A DNA stretch of 64,000 bases, taken from contig NZ_JBHTKJ010000007.1 in assembly GCF_042675965.1 (NCBI RefSeq), positions 372,001 through 436,000 of the forward strand, read 5' to 3'. This DNA comes from Virgibacillus_R byunsanensis (lineage in GTDB: Bacteria; Bacillota; Bacilli; Bacillales; Amphibacillaceae). Shown here piece by piece: positions 54,086 through 63,049 of the stretch. Made by a program: the position numbers and the translations under genes. Position 1 is the first letter of the stretch. The number at the start of each line of letters is the position of its first letter. Below the pieces are notes generated by a model. The model ran no database searches. It saw only the letters and a program-made list of their open reading frames with translations, and had not been told where the DNA came from.

Positions 54086-55858
54086 ATGAATGTCGATAAA
54101 CAACTTTTTAGCTTGATAAACGCAACGAAAGTATTAACATCTACTAGAGATTTAGACGAGGTATTACATCTACTAATTAAGGAAGTCTTAAGTGTTTTTA
54201 ATTGGGCAGATGTAAGTATACTCTTCTTGTGGGATTCACACAATAAACACCTAAAGGCAAAGTCATCAGTAGGATTTGATATGGATTATTTGGATAAATT
54301 AACTTTGCAAGCTAACGAAGGTATGTCTGGTAAAGCTTTTAGCCTTGAAAAAGCTCAGCTTTATAAATCAAGTGATGACACATCTCAAGGAATGTCGAAT
54401 GTTACGAAAAAAAATTTTCAGTTGTATAAGAAAGCTCTAAAAAATAAAAAGACATTCCCTACAAGTGCAATTTCTGCTCCTTTAATGAAGAAAGACGAAT
54501 GTTTTGGAGTTTTAACAATAGATAGTTATTCTAATAGTATAGAATTTACTGAAGATAATTTAATGTTACTACAGACATTTGCTAACCAAGCTATGATTGC
54601 GATTGAAAATGCAACTCTTCTATCCCAAAATGACCGTTCTAATCGCATTCATAATGAACTAACAAAGATTTACATGTCTCATCAAGGGCTTACAGGAATA
54701 ACAAGGACACTTTCTAGTCTCATAAACAATCAAATATGCGTATGTGATGAATTTTTTAACTTATTATCGTATACATATGATTCTGCTAAAGAAATAGTTG
54801 AAGAACTTAGGAAAAAAGAACCGTTAATGGTGGGTGAGTTATTCTCTGAAACAAATCTTGCTTATAGAACGATTTCTCTAAATGATTCGTATTATGACAT
54901 TAGTTTGTTTGCTATAAATATTGAAAATGAAACTACAGGTGTTCTAATGGTGATTAATGATAAAAATGAAGTGCTTGATTCATTAGATATATTTGCGGTA
55001 GAACAAGCCACTACCGTTTTTGCTTTAGAATTACAGTCCCGAAACCAATATATATCAAATCACTTCAATTATGAAGGGTATTTAATGAAAGGTATTATTA
55101 ATAATCCCGAAAAGGGCGTAAGCATATTGAAAAGTAAGAGGTTCTATAAAGAGAATAACCAATATATGATTTTAAAGATAGAAATAGTAAATGAATTAAC
55201 TGAATTTAAGGAAATACATGCAACAAAGCAGAGTTTTTCAAGATTGCTATATAATTATTTAAGTATGTTCCAATATCGGTCACTAGTTTATGAAGACTCA
55301 ATGGAATATTCAATATTATTTTTAATTAATAAAAAGGTCTATGAAGAGGAAATTCATAGATCAGTATATGTTATGTTAGAAGAAATTAAAAAAAGATCAA
55401 AGTTATCTATTTTAGCTGGCATGGGAAGGTGTTTCATTGAAATGTCAGAAATAAACTCATCAATAAATGATTCTAATAAATGTGTTGAGTTTATGAAAAT
55501 GATAGATGTTGAGCATGATTTTATGAGTTATAAAGAGTTGGGAGCATATAGGCTTCTTCTAAATATAGAACCTAAGGAATTGGATAACTTCCTTGAGATT
55601 AAACTTCAAACAGTTTTAGACTACGATTTGAAACAGAAAGCAGACTTAGTTAATACACTTGAATTATATTTATATTTTAACCAAAACATAAGAAAAACTG
55701 CCGAAAAAATGTATTTACATGAAAACACAATTAAATACAGAATAAATAAAGTAAAGAAGATTATGGGAATTACAGAGTTTAATGGTGATATCACCTTTGA
55801 AATCAATCTAGCATTAAAAACTAGAACCTTTTTAAACAGGTCATTTTTGTTTAAGTAG
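54086..55858 (+). CDS. GAF domain PucR/CdaR-type transcriptional regulator
   Basis: 590 residues. An N-terminal GAF domain (about 15-170; SAPLMKKDECFGVLTIDS) may bind a small ligand. A central region follows, and the C-terminal PucR helix-turn-helix is NIRKTAEKMYLHENTIKYRI. PucR/CdaR proteins often sense the substrate of a neighbouring catabolic operon, for example purine/allantoin or glycerate pathways. It lies directly before the carbamoylase-Dpp-peptidase block and probably controls it. It has no AAA+ domain and so cannot be the sigma-54 activator. ATG 54086 follows AGAGGTGAAGG. Confidence 0.85.
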   Translation: MNVDKQLFSLINATKVLTSTRDLDEVLHLLIKEVLSVFNWADVSILFLWDSHNKHLKAKSSVGFDMDYLDKLTLQANEGMSGKAFSLEKAQLYKSSDDTSQGMSNVTKKNFQLYKKALKNKKTFPTSAISAPLMKKDECFGVLTIDSYSNSIEFTEDNLMLLQTFANQAMIAIENATLLSQNDRSNRIHNELTKIYMSHQGLTGITRTLSSLINNQICVCDEFFNLLSYTYDSAKEIVEELRKKEPLMVGELFSETNLAYRTISLNDSYYDISLFAINIENETTGVLMVINDKNEVLDSLDIFAVEQATTVFALELQSRNQYISNHFNYEGYLMKGIINNPEKGVSILKSKRFYKENNQYMILKIEIVNELTEFKEIHATKQSFSRLLYNYLSMFQYRSLVYEDSMEYSILFLINKKVYEEEIHRSVYVMLEEIKKRSKLSILAGMGRCFIEMSEINSSINDSNKCVEFMKMIDVEHDFMSYKELGAYRLLLNIEPKELDNFLEIKLQTVLDYDLKQKADLVNTLELYLYFNQNIRKTAEKMYLHENTIKYRINKVKKIMGITEFNGDITFEINLALKTRTFLNRSFLFK

Positions 55859-55880
55859 ACAAAAGTGACCTATTTTTTTT
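55838..55880 (+). terminator. Terminator of the regulator gene
   Basis: 13-bp stem AGGTCATTTTTGT/ACAAAAGTGACCT with one mismatch, overlapping the stop codon, then T8. Confidence 0.9.
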
Positions 55881-55899
55881 GTCTACTATAGATGTATTT

Positions 55900-55914
55900 A
55901 ATTTTCACAGAATA
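55900..55914 (+). promoter_or_regulatory. Candidate CodY box before the carbamoylase gene
   Basis: AATTTTCACAGAATA, 12 of 15 matches to the CodY consensus, 85 bp before the gene. Weak in this AT-rich context. Confidence 0.3.
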
Positions 55915-55999
55915 TTTTATACTATTTCTAGTATTAAAATCATATCCGAATTTAATTCTAGATATGACCTTATTAACATTTTAAAAAGGGGTGATTTAG

Positions 56000-57304
56000 A
56001 TGGAACAAAGAACAAAAGAAGATTTTTACAGTAGAATCATTAAAGATTATAATTTTACACTTGATCATTCAGGTGTTAGTGGAGATAGAATTGCATCTAG
56101 ACTTTATGAAATATCTAAAATCGGTACTACCGATTCGGGGGGAGCTAATCGTACAGGCTACTCAATTGAAGAGAAAAAAGCAAAAGAACTTGTAATAGGA
56201 TGGATGAAGGCAGCGGGAATGACTATTACTATAGACGGAGCAGGAAACGTTTTTGGAAAAATAGAAGGTAGAGATGAAAGTCCTTCTGTGGTGTCTGGTT
56301 CCCATGTTGATAGTGTTCCTAATGGTGGACATTTTGATGGAACTTTAGGTGTTATAGCTGCTTTGGAGGTAGTGGAATCCTGGAATAGTAATAAACATAT
56401 TCCAAAAAACCCTTTTGAAATAGTAATTTTTTCTGATGAAGAAGGTTCAAGGTTTAGGAGTGGGTTGATCGGTAGTAGGGCTTTTATGGGTCAAATAGAT
56501 CAGAAGGAATTAGCTAACCTACGAGATGAACAAGGAAAAACGTTTAATGAAGTCATAGTAGAATATGGATTAGAATTTGAGGATTTTAAAAACATGAAAA
56601 ATAATAAAGACATAATGAATTTTGTTGAAGTGCATATAGAACAGGGAAAGATATTAGAAAAAGTTAACCAACCCGTTGGAATTGTCAGTGGTATTGCGGG
56701 ACCTGCGTGGTTAGAAGTTACATTTATTGGGGAAGCAGGACACGCTGGAAATACCCCTATGCCAGGTAGGAAAGATCCTTTAATTGCTTCTGCCATCTTC
56801 ATTGAATCTATAGAGAAATTTCCGCAAATAGTTAGTAATACTGCTGTTGCAACAATAGGGAAATTAGACGTTTATCCAAATGGGGTAAACGTTATTGCAC
56901 AAGATGTTCAATTGACTGTTGATATAAGAGATATTCACGAAAATACGCGAGATAAATTATTAGAGTTAATTTACAAGGAAGCAGAGAATATTGCTAAAAG
57001 CAGAGATATAGATGTCAATATTAATTATAACTCTAGTATAAAACCTCTTCCTATACAAAAAAGGTTTCAGGATAAATTAGCGGAGTCAATTTCCAAGTTT
57101 GAAGTTTCACCTACTTACATACCTAGTGGTGCTGGACATGATGCAATGGTATTAGGTAAAGAATTCCCGGTTGCGATGTTGTTTGTTAGGAGTAAGGACG
57201 GTATAAGTCATAATCCGAATGAATGGTCTTCGCTTAATGATTGTGTCATGGCAGTTCATATTTTAAGAGATTATATTGAAAGTATTATGAAGGAAACAGA
57301 ATAA
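56000..57304 (+). CDS. N-carbamoyl-L-amino acid hydrolase / allantoate amidohydrolase family (M20)
   Basis: 434 residues. The family metal and substrate motifs are intact: GSHVDSVPNGGHFDGTLG (His, Asp), FSDEEGSRF (Glu pair), VEVHIEQG (His, Glu), GEAGHAGNTPM and the late SGAGHDA and ISHNPNEWS. Members hydrolyse N-carbamoyl amino acids, allantoate or ureidoglycolate, releasing ammonia and CO2. With a PucR-type regulator in front and a hydantoin-racemase-like gene in the left cluster, a ureido or carbamoyl compound is a plausible substrate. ATG 56000 follows AAAAGGGGTG. Confidence 0.88.
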   Translation: MEQRTKEDFYSRIIKDYNFTLDHSGVSGDRIASRLYEISKIGTTDSGGANRTGYSIEEKKAKELVIGWMKAAGMTITIDGAGNVFGKIEGRDESPSVVSGSHVDSVPNGGHFDGTLGVIAALEVVESWNSNKHIPKNPFEIVIFSDEEGSRFRSGLIGSRAFMGQIDQKELANLRDEQGKTFNEVIVEYGLEFEDFKNMKNNKDIMNFVEVHIEQGKILEKVNQPVGIVSGIAGPAWLEVTFIGEAGHAGNTPMPGRKDPLIASAIFIESIEKFPQIVSNTAVATIGKLDVYPNGVNVIAQDVQLTVDIRDIHENTRDKLLELIYKEAENIAKSRDIDVNINYNSSIKPLPIQKRFQDKLAESISKFEVSPTYIPSGAGHDAMVLGKEFPVAMLFVRSKDGISHNPNEWSSLNDCVMAVHILRDYIESIMKETE

Positions 57305-57725
57305 ACCAATATATACTTGAACCTATTTTCGACCAATTGTATAAGGAAGTTTGACAACACATAAAAGCTCATAATGGCCACATTTATAAAAAAATTATTT
57401 AGATTTACAAATAATTTGTTTTCTAAGTTTTGTGTAAATAATTTACAGAATAAATGAAATATATATATAAATCTAACTATGCAAATATGCCACATGAATT
57501 GCATAATTCAATAAAAATATTCTTCAAAAATTTAAAATCATGACGAACGTATTATTTATAATAAATATTTAAATATTAATATCTAAATATACAAACTTGG
57601 CACAAGAATTGCATAATTTAATATACAAGGACTAATATTCCTCAAATTTTGACAATTTTGAAGGAAATTATATTTTTAAAAAATTATAAATGTTAATAGT
57701 GTAAAAAACAAAGGAGTGAAAGAAA
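57305..57725 (+). other. AT-rich gene-free stretch before the dpp block
   Basis: 421 bp with no gene. It contains one strong sigma-54 promoter at 57597-57613 and a diverged copy of it at 57488-57503 that has lost one G of the -24 GG. The shared block GAATTGCATAATT shows that the two arose by duplication. Confidence 0.6.
57597..57613 (+). promoter_or_regulatory. Sigma-54 promoter of the dppD operon
   Basis: TTGGCACAAGAATTGCA, a perfect match to TGGCAC-N5-TTGCA. Start expected near 57624, 100 bp before dppD. Confidence 0.88.
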
Positions 57726-58715
57726 TTGTCAGACGTTGTTTTGGAACTAAATGATCTACATACTTACTTTTTTACAGATAATGGCGAAATTCCTGCGGTA
57801 GAGGGGGTTAGTATAAATGTACATAAAGGAGAAGTGGTCGGAATTGTAGGTGAATCAGGATGTGGAAAAAGTGTAACATCTTTATCTGTGATGAAATTAG
57901 TACCAAGTCCACCAGGTAGAATTGTGGGTGGTGAGATTAATTTTAAAGGAGAGAATCTCGTTAATGCTTCAGAAAAACGTATGAAGAAAGTCCGTGGAAA
58001 TGAAGTATCCATGATTTTCCAGGAGCCTATGACATCATTGAATCCTCTATTTACAATCGGAAATCAATTAATGGAAGCGATTCGCATTCATCAAAAAATA
58101 TCTAAGAAAGAAGCACGTCAAAAATCAATAGAGATGCTGCAGATGGTTGGAATTCCAAGATCCGAAGCTATTATTGACGAATATCCACACCAACTATCTG
58201 GTGGGATGAGACAGCGTGTTATGATAGCGATGGCTATGTCATGTAACCCTGAATTGTTGATAGCAGATGAACCAACAACAGCGTTAGATGTTACGATTCA
58301 AGCACAAATATTAGATTTGATGAAAAAATTAAATAAAGAAAAAGACACATCAATTTTGTTGATTACTCATGATTTAGGTGTTGTTGCTGAAATCTGTGAC
58401 CGGGTTGTTGTTATGTATTCTGGTCAAGTTGTGGAGGAGGGTACTACAAGGGATGTTTTAAAATCTCCACAGCATCCATATTCGAAAGGACTTATCCGTT
58501 CATTACCTAAAATATATGAAAGGGAGCCAAAATTATATTCTATTCCAGGAACGGTTCCTAAACCCAAAAAAGGGAGGGTTGGTTGTCGTTTTGCTCCAAG
58601 ATGCGAGTTCGCATTTGACCGATGTTTCCAAGAGAATCCTGAATTATATTATTTAAATAGTGGTCGTCGCAGCCGGTGCTTTTTACATGATGACCAAGAA
58701 AAGGATGTGACGTAA
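57726..58715 (+). CDS. dppD: Dipeptide/oligopeptide ABC transporter ATPase
   Basis: 329 residues from TTG 57726 behind AAAGGAGTG. Walker A GESGCGKS, signature LSGGMRQR, Walker B LLIADEPTTAL. The C-terminal oligopeptide domain has the cysteine motif GCRFAPRCEFAFDRC that binds an iron-sulphur cluster in DppD. It forms the ATPase pair with the next gene. The matching permeases are not between these genes; they probably follow the binding protein that runs off the window at 64000. Confidence 0.9.
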   Translation: MSDVVLELNDLHTYFFTDNGEIPAVEGVSINVHKGEVVGIVGESGCGKSVTSLSVMKLVPSPPGRIVGGEINFKGENLVNASEKRMKKVRGNEVSMIFQEPMTSLNPLFTIGNQLMEAIRIHQKISKKEARQKSIEMLQMVGIPRSEAIIDEYPHQLSGGMRQRVMIAMAMSCNPELLIADEPTTALDVTIQAQILDLMKKLNKEKDTSILLITHDLGVVAEICDRVVVMYSGQVVEEGTTRDVLKSPQHPYSKGLIRSLPKIYEREPKLYSIPGTVPKPKKGRVGCRFAPRCEFAFDRCFQENPELYYLNSGRRSRCFLHDDQEKDVT

Positions 58716-58716
58716 C

Positions 58717-59703
58717 ATGCAAAAGCCCATATTGGAAGTTAAGGGTTTGACAAAGTATTTTAAAGTTAAAGGAGGGATTTTAGGACGTCAAACTGGTGCA
58801 GTAAAAGCGGTTGATGATGTTTCATTTACTGTAAATAAAGGTGAAATATTAGGTATTGTAGGAGAATCGGGCTGTGGAAAATCTACAACAGGGAAGTCAA
58901 TTTTACGACTAATAGAGCCAACTGGCGGTGAAGTGAAGTTTGAAGATAAAGATATCACAAATATAAGTTCTGAAGAGATGCGAAAATTAAGGAGAAATAT
59001 GCAAATTATTTTCCAGGATCCATACGCATCACTAAACCCTAGGCATACAGTTGAGAAAATAATTAGTGAACCATTGTTGGTACATGGTATCAATTCCTCT
59101 AAAGAACGCAAGGAACGAGTTAAAGAATTATTGGGGATAGTTGGATTAAGTGCATATCATGCTTCAAGGTATCCTCATCAATTTAGTGGAGGACAACGAC
59201 AAAGAATTGGAATTGCCAGAGCATTGGCAAATAACCCTAAACTAATTATTTGTGATGAGCCTGTTTCAGCTTTAGATGTATCCGTCCAGTCACAAATCCT
59301 TAATTTAATGGAAGATTTACGAAACGAGTTTAGTCTTACGTATGTTTTTATTGCTCATGATTTAAGTGTGGTGAAACATATTTGTGATCGTATTGGTGTG
59401 ATGTATTTAGGTAGAATGGTTGAATTAACAGAAAAAGACAAACTTTATGATAAACCGAAACATCCATATACTCAAGCACTGTTGTCGGCTGTACCATTGC
59501 CGGACCCTGATATTGTGAAAGAACGAGTGATTTTACAAGGAGATGTACCAAGTCCGTCAAATCCGCCAAGTGGATGTGCGTTTCATACAAGATGTCCACA
59601 AGCGATGGATATTTGTAAAGAGACTAGACCACATTTTGAAGAAATAGAAGATAATCATTATGTTGCTTGTCATTTATATGGAAACAGGTTAAGTAGTAAT
59701 TAA
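58717..59703 (+). CDS. dppF: Dipeptide/oligopeptide ABC transporter ATPase
   Basis: 328 residues. Walker A GESGCGKST, signature FSGGQRQR, Walker B LIICDEPVSAL, and a C-terminal GCAFHTRCPQAMDIC cysteine motif. Start one base after the dppD stop, so translation is coupled. Confidence 0.9.
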   Translation: MQKPILEVKGLTKYFKVKGGILGRQTGAVKAVDDVSFTVNKGEILGIVGESGCGKSTTGKSILRLIEPTGGEVKFEDKDITNISSEEMRKLRRNMQIIFQDPYASLNPRHTVEKIISEPLLVHGINSSKERKERVKELLGIVGLSAYHASRYPHQFSGGQRQRIGIARALANNPKLIICDEPVSALDVSVQSQILNLMEDLRNEFSLTYVFIAHDLSVVKHICDRIGVMYLGRMVELTEKDKLYDKPKHPYTQALLSAVPLPDPDIVKERVILQGDVPSPSNPPSGCAFHTRCPQAMDICKETRPHFEEIEDNHYVACHLYGNRLSSN

Positions 59704-59751
59704 GTCTTACAAACTACGAAAAAAAGAAGAAATAGTAAGGAGAAGGAATTG

Positions 59752-61569
59752 ATGTTAAATAGTAACTCAGTATTGCATAAGTACCTGAATGTACATAGTG
59801 CGTATCTTCCAAAAGCTGTTCCCGAGAAAGATATGCTTACCTTTATATCAAATAAATCGGGATCTCCTCAAGTTTGGAAATGGGATAATCTCACTTTGCA
59901 AATAGAGCAACTTACAAACTTAAATGACCGAGTTCTTTCTGTATACCATTCACCATCTGGAGAAAAAGTAATCATTGGAATGGATGAAGATGGAAATGAA
60001 CAACAACAATTTTATTTACTAACAAATAAAGGGGAAATTGAAGAACTAATAGTTTCTCCAGGTAATTTTCATTATTTTGGAGGGTGGTCACCTGATGAGT
60101 CGAAGATCGCATTCTCTAGTAATCGTCGCCATCCGGGTTATTTTGATGTGTATGTATTCGATTTTAATACAAATACGACAAAAATTGTATTTAAAAATGA
60201 CGGGAAATGTATACCTCTATGTTGGACAAAAAATGGCAAAAAAATCATTTTGAGTATGCCAGACACGAACATTGATAACACTTTGTATGTTTTAGATGTA
60301 AATACAAGCCACCTATTTCAACTTGGTAGAAAAAATACACTCGCAAGGTATCAATGGTTAGAAGTTGTTACTGATACGTACCAACCACCAGAGTTGACTA
60401 ATGATGGAAAAGGTGGATTCTTATTAACAGATGAAGAACAAGAAACACTTGGTGTATTTAAATTTTCTTTTGCAAACCCTAATATATTACAAGAAGTATT
60501 TACGTTAAAAAAATGGGATATCGAAGAAATAAAGTTATCCCCGAGTGAAAAGAAACTAGCATATACCATTAATGAAGGTGGAATTTCCCAGCTGGGTATT
60601 TATAATCTTGAATCCAAGACACATCAACAAATAAATGAACTTCCAACTGGTGTAGTCAGTTCTCTTTCTTGGCTTAATAACGATGAGCTAATATTTTGTT
60701 TAAAAAGTGCTGTGCTTCCTGGTGATGTATGGAAAATTTCTATAAAAAGTATGACCATAGAACGAATTACATCTATTGGAGAGGAAAAGGAGGTTGAGCA
60801 TTTATGGATAGAACCAGATTTGTGTAGCTATTATTCTTTTGATGGCCAAGAAATCCCATACTTTTATTACGGAAAGAAAGATTTATCCCAGCCTATTGTA
60901 GTGTATGTTCATGGCGGGCCAGAGCATCAAACTCGTTCAGAGTTTCATCCAGTTATTCAGTTTTTAGCTTCAGAAGGGTTTGGGGTTGTAGCTCCAAACG
61001 TTCGTGGCAGTATGGGGTACGGTCGAACATATGTAAAATTAGACGATGGACAGAATAGGATGGATGCAGTTGCTGATTTAACATGGCTTGTTAAAGATCT
61101 CATAGCAAGTAAAAGCGTTGATCCAGAAAAAGTTGGAATTATGGGTCGAAGTTATGGCGGTTTTATGGTACTAGCAGCAATGGCACATTATCCTGATATT
61201 TGGGCTGCTGGGGTAGATATTGTTGGGATTTCGCATTTTAAAACTTTTTTGGAAAATACAGGGCCATGGCGAAAGAATTTAAGGGAGTTTGAATACGGCA
61301 AATTAGAAAATAATAAAGATTATTTTGAGCAAATTGCTCCATTAAACCATACTGATAGTATTTCCGCTCCACTACTGCTATTTCATGGAAGAAATGATAC
61401 TCGTGTTCCAGTTAGCGAAGCAGAGCAAATTTCAGCAAATCTAAAAGGACAAGGTAAGCAGGTTGAACTGCTTGTTTTTGAAGATGAAGGGCATCAAACA
61501 GTGAAAATAAAGAATCATATCAAAATGAATACGATGATAGTTCAATTTATGGAAAAATATCTAAAATAG
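59752..61569 (+). CDS. S9 family peptidase (acylaminoacyl peptidase-like)
   Basis: 605 residues from ATG 59752; a TTG three bases earlier is closer to the AAGGAG site. A beta-propeller (about 20-370) is followed by the alpha/beta-hydrolase domain. Triad: Ser in GRSYGGFM, Asp in GRNDTRVP, His in DEGHQTV. No signal peptide. It probably acts on short imported peptides as an acylaminoacyl peptidase or dipeptidyl peptidase. Third gene of the dpp operon. Confidence 0.9.
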   Translation: MLNSNSVLHKYLNVHSAYLPKAVPEKDMLTFISNKSGSPQVWKWDNLTLQIEQLTNLNDRVLSVYHSPSGEKVIIGMDEDGNEQQQFYLLTNKGEIEELIVSPGNFHYFGGWSPDESKIAFSSNRRHPGYFDVYVFDFNTNTTKIVFKNDGKCIPLCWTKNGKKIILSMPDTNIDNTLYVLDVNTSHLFQLGRKNTLARYQWLEVVTDTYQPPELTNDGKGGFLLTDEEQETLGVFKFSFANPNILQEVFTLKKWDIEEIKLSPSEKKLAYTINEGGISQLGIYNLESKTHQQINELPTGVVSSLSWLNNDELIFCLKSAVLPGDVWKISIKSMTIERITSIGEEKEVEHLWIEPDLCSYYSFDGQEIPYFYYGKKDLSQPIVVYVHGGPEHQTRSEFHPVIQFLASEGFGVVAPNVRGSMGYGRTYVKLDDGQNRMDAVADLTWLVKDLIASKSVDPEKVGIMGRSYGGFMVLAAMAHYPDIWAAGVDIVGISHFKTFLENTGPWRKNLREFEYGKLENNKDYFEQIAPLNHTDSISAPLLLFHGRNDTRVPVSEAEQISANLKGQGKQVELLVFEDEGHQTVKIKNHIKMNTMIVQFMEKYLK

Positions 61570-61822
61570 ATATAAATAGATTTATATATGATACAAGCAA
61601 GTAGATATTGAGGTATCGCCAGTTATAGGATTTTTTAAGAAATACAAGAGAAAATTACATCTCTATTGGTCTTCCTCATGTGGAGTAATAGAACTATATA
61701 AAGTGTTTTTACCCATTTGTATGTGTACAAGATATATAAACTTTACATCAAGGAGGTGGTTTGGACAGGAACTTTAATAAAGTAACTTAAAAAATAATTT
61801 TTAAATAGGGGAGATATTAATA

Positions 61823-62998
61823 ATGAAACTTTCAATTTCTGTTGAGGAAACACTAGAAAGACAACAACGCTTTTTTTCAAAACTTCAAGATAAACAAATC
61901 AATTGTGCAGTTCTGTTTAGTTCTACTGATATTTTTTATTTAACTAGATTTCATTTCATTCCTACTGAGCGCCCAACAGCTTTTTTCATTGATCCACAAG
62001 GGAAAACACACCTTTTTGTACCTGCATTGGAAAAAGATTATGCAGCAGAACTAGCATGTGTGGATGAGTTTCATATATACCCAGAGTTTCCTGGACTTCG
62101 TCATCCAATGGAATTTTTTAAAGATATTCTTATTGATGCTGGATTTGAGGATAAAAATGTTGGTTTTGACTTTGATGGGTATGGTTCACCTTACGGGTAT
62201 CGTGGTCCGCGACTGAGTGAAGTAATTAATGCTGAATTTATATCTATTTATGCCTGGGTTGAGGAGATGAGGTTTATTAAATCATCTACAGAGATTGAAC
62301 TAATTAAGGAGTCATGTCGCTGGGGAAACTTGGCACACAGATACTTACAGAAGTATTCTAAGGAAGGTTTAAGTGAAGTCGAAGTATCAAGTAAGGCAAG
62401 TCATGATGCAACATTAGCAATGGTTGATGCATTAGGGTCAGATTATAAGCCCCATGGGAAGACTGCCTTTGCTGGATTCAGAGGCCAAATTGGTAAGTTG
62501 TCAGCATATCCTCACGTAGTTACACAAAACGCTACGATGAAAAGAGGAGATAATCTTGTTACATGGGGTGCAGCTGATGTATGGGGTTATCAAAGTGAAC
62601 TGGAAAGAACGATGTTTGTTAAGGAGGTAAGTCCTGAACAGGAAAAGTATTTTAATTTAATGTATGAAGCACAAGAAATTGCCTTTAAAAATATTAAACC
62701 AGGTGCAACTACTTCGAGTGTTGATGAGGAAGTACAAAGGTTTGTTGATGATAGTGGTATACGTCGCTATGTTCCACACCATACAGGGCATGCAATTGGA
62801 TTGATGATGCATGAAGCTCCCTTTTTCGACCTTGGTGATCACACTATAATGGAACCAGGAATGGTCTTTACTGTAGAACCAGGAATATTTGTTCAAGGTT
62901 TAGGTGGTTTTCGTCACTCAGATACAGTACTTGTTACGGAAGATGGTATGGAGATGCTAACCTATTATCCAAGGGATCTTAATTCTTTGATTTGTTAA
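61823..62998 (+). CDS. M24-fold protein with altered metal site (paralogue of the first gene)
   Basis: 391 residues: creatinase-type N-terminal domain (to about 145) and pita-bread domain. GGGGAGAT precedes ATG 61823. Canonical M24 ligands are partly missing. The first Asp is Trp248 (TWGAADVWGY), the second is Glu259 (SELERT), and the last Glu is Ser366 (RHSD). His323 (TGHAIG) and Glu352 (VEPGIF) remain. Creatinase, ectoine hydrolase and DMSP lyase DddP show that the M24 fold can do other chemistry. As on the left side it stands before a peptide-binding lipoprotein. Confidence 0.87.
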   Translation: MKLSISVEETLERQQRFFSKLQDKQINCAVLFSSTDIFYLTRFHFIPTERPTAFFIDPQGKTHLFVPALEKDYAAELACVDEFHIYPEFPGLRHPMEFFKDILIDAGFEDKNVGFDFDGYGSPYGYRGPRLSEVINAEFISIYAWVEEMRFIKSSTEIELIKESCRWGNLAHRYLQKYSKEGLSEVEVSSKASHDATLAMVDALGSDYKPHGKTAFAGFRGQIGKLSAYPHVVTQNATMKRGDNLVTWGAADVWGYQSELERTMFVKEVSPEQEKYFNLMYEAQEIAFKNIKPGATTSSVDEEVQRFVDDSGIRRYVPHHTGHAIGLMMHEAPFFDLGDHTIMEPGMVFTVEPGIFVQGLGGFRHSDTVLVTEDGMEMLTYYPRDLNSLIC

Positions 62999-63049
62999 TT
63001 TATTTAGAAAATATGTATTGATAATACGATATTAATGGGGGTAAAGAGT

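Noticed and set aside
61761..61790. Nine-codon TTG frame behind AGGAGG before the M24-fold gene
   Set aside because: Too short to call a gene; it may be a gene stump. Mentioned only with the leader-peptide finding.
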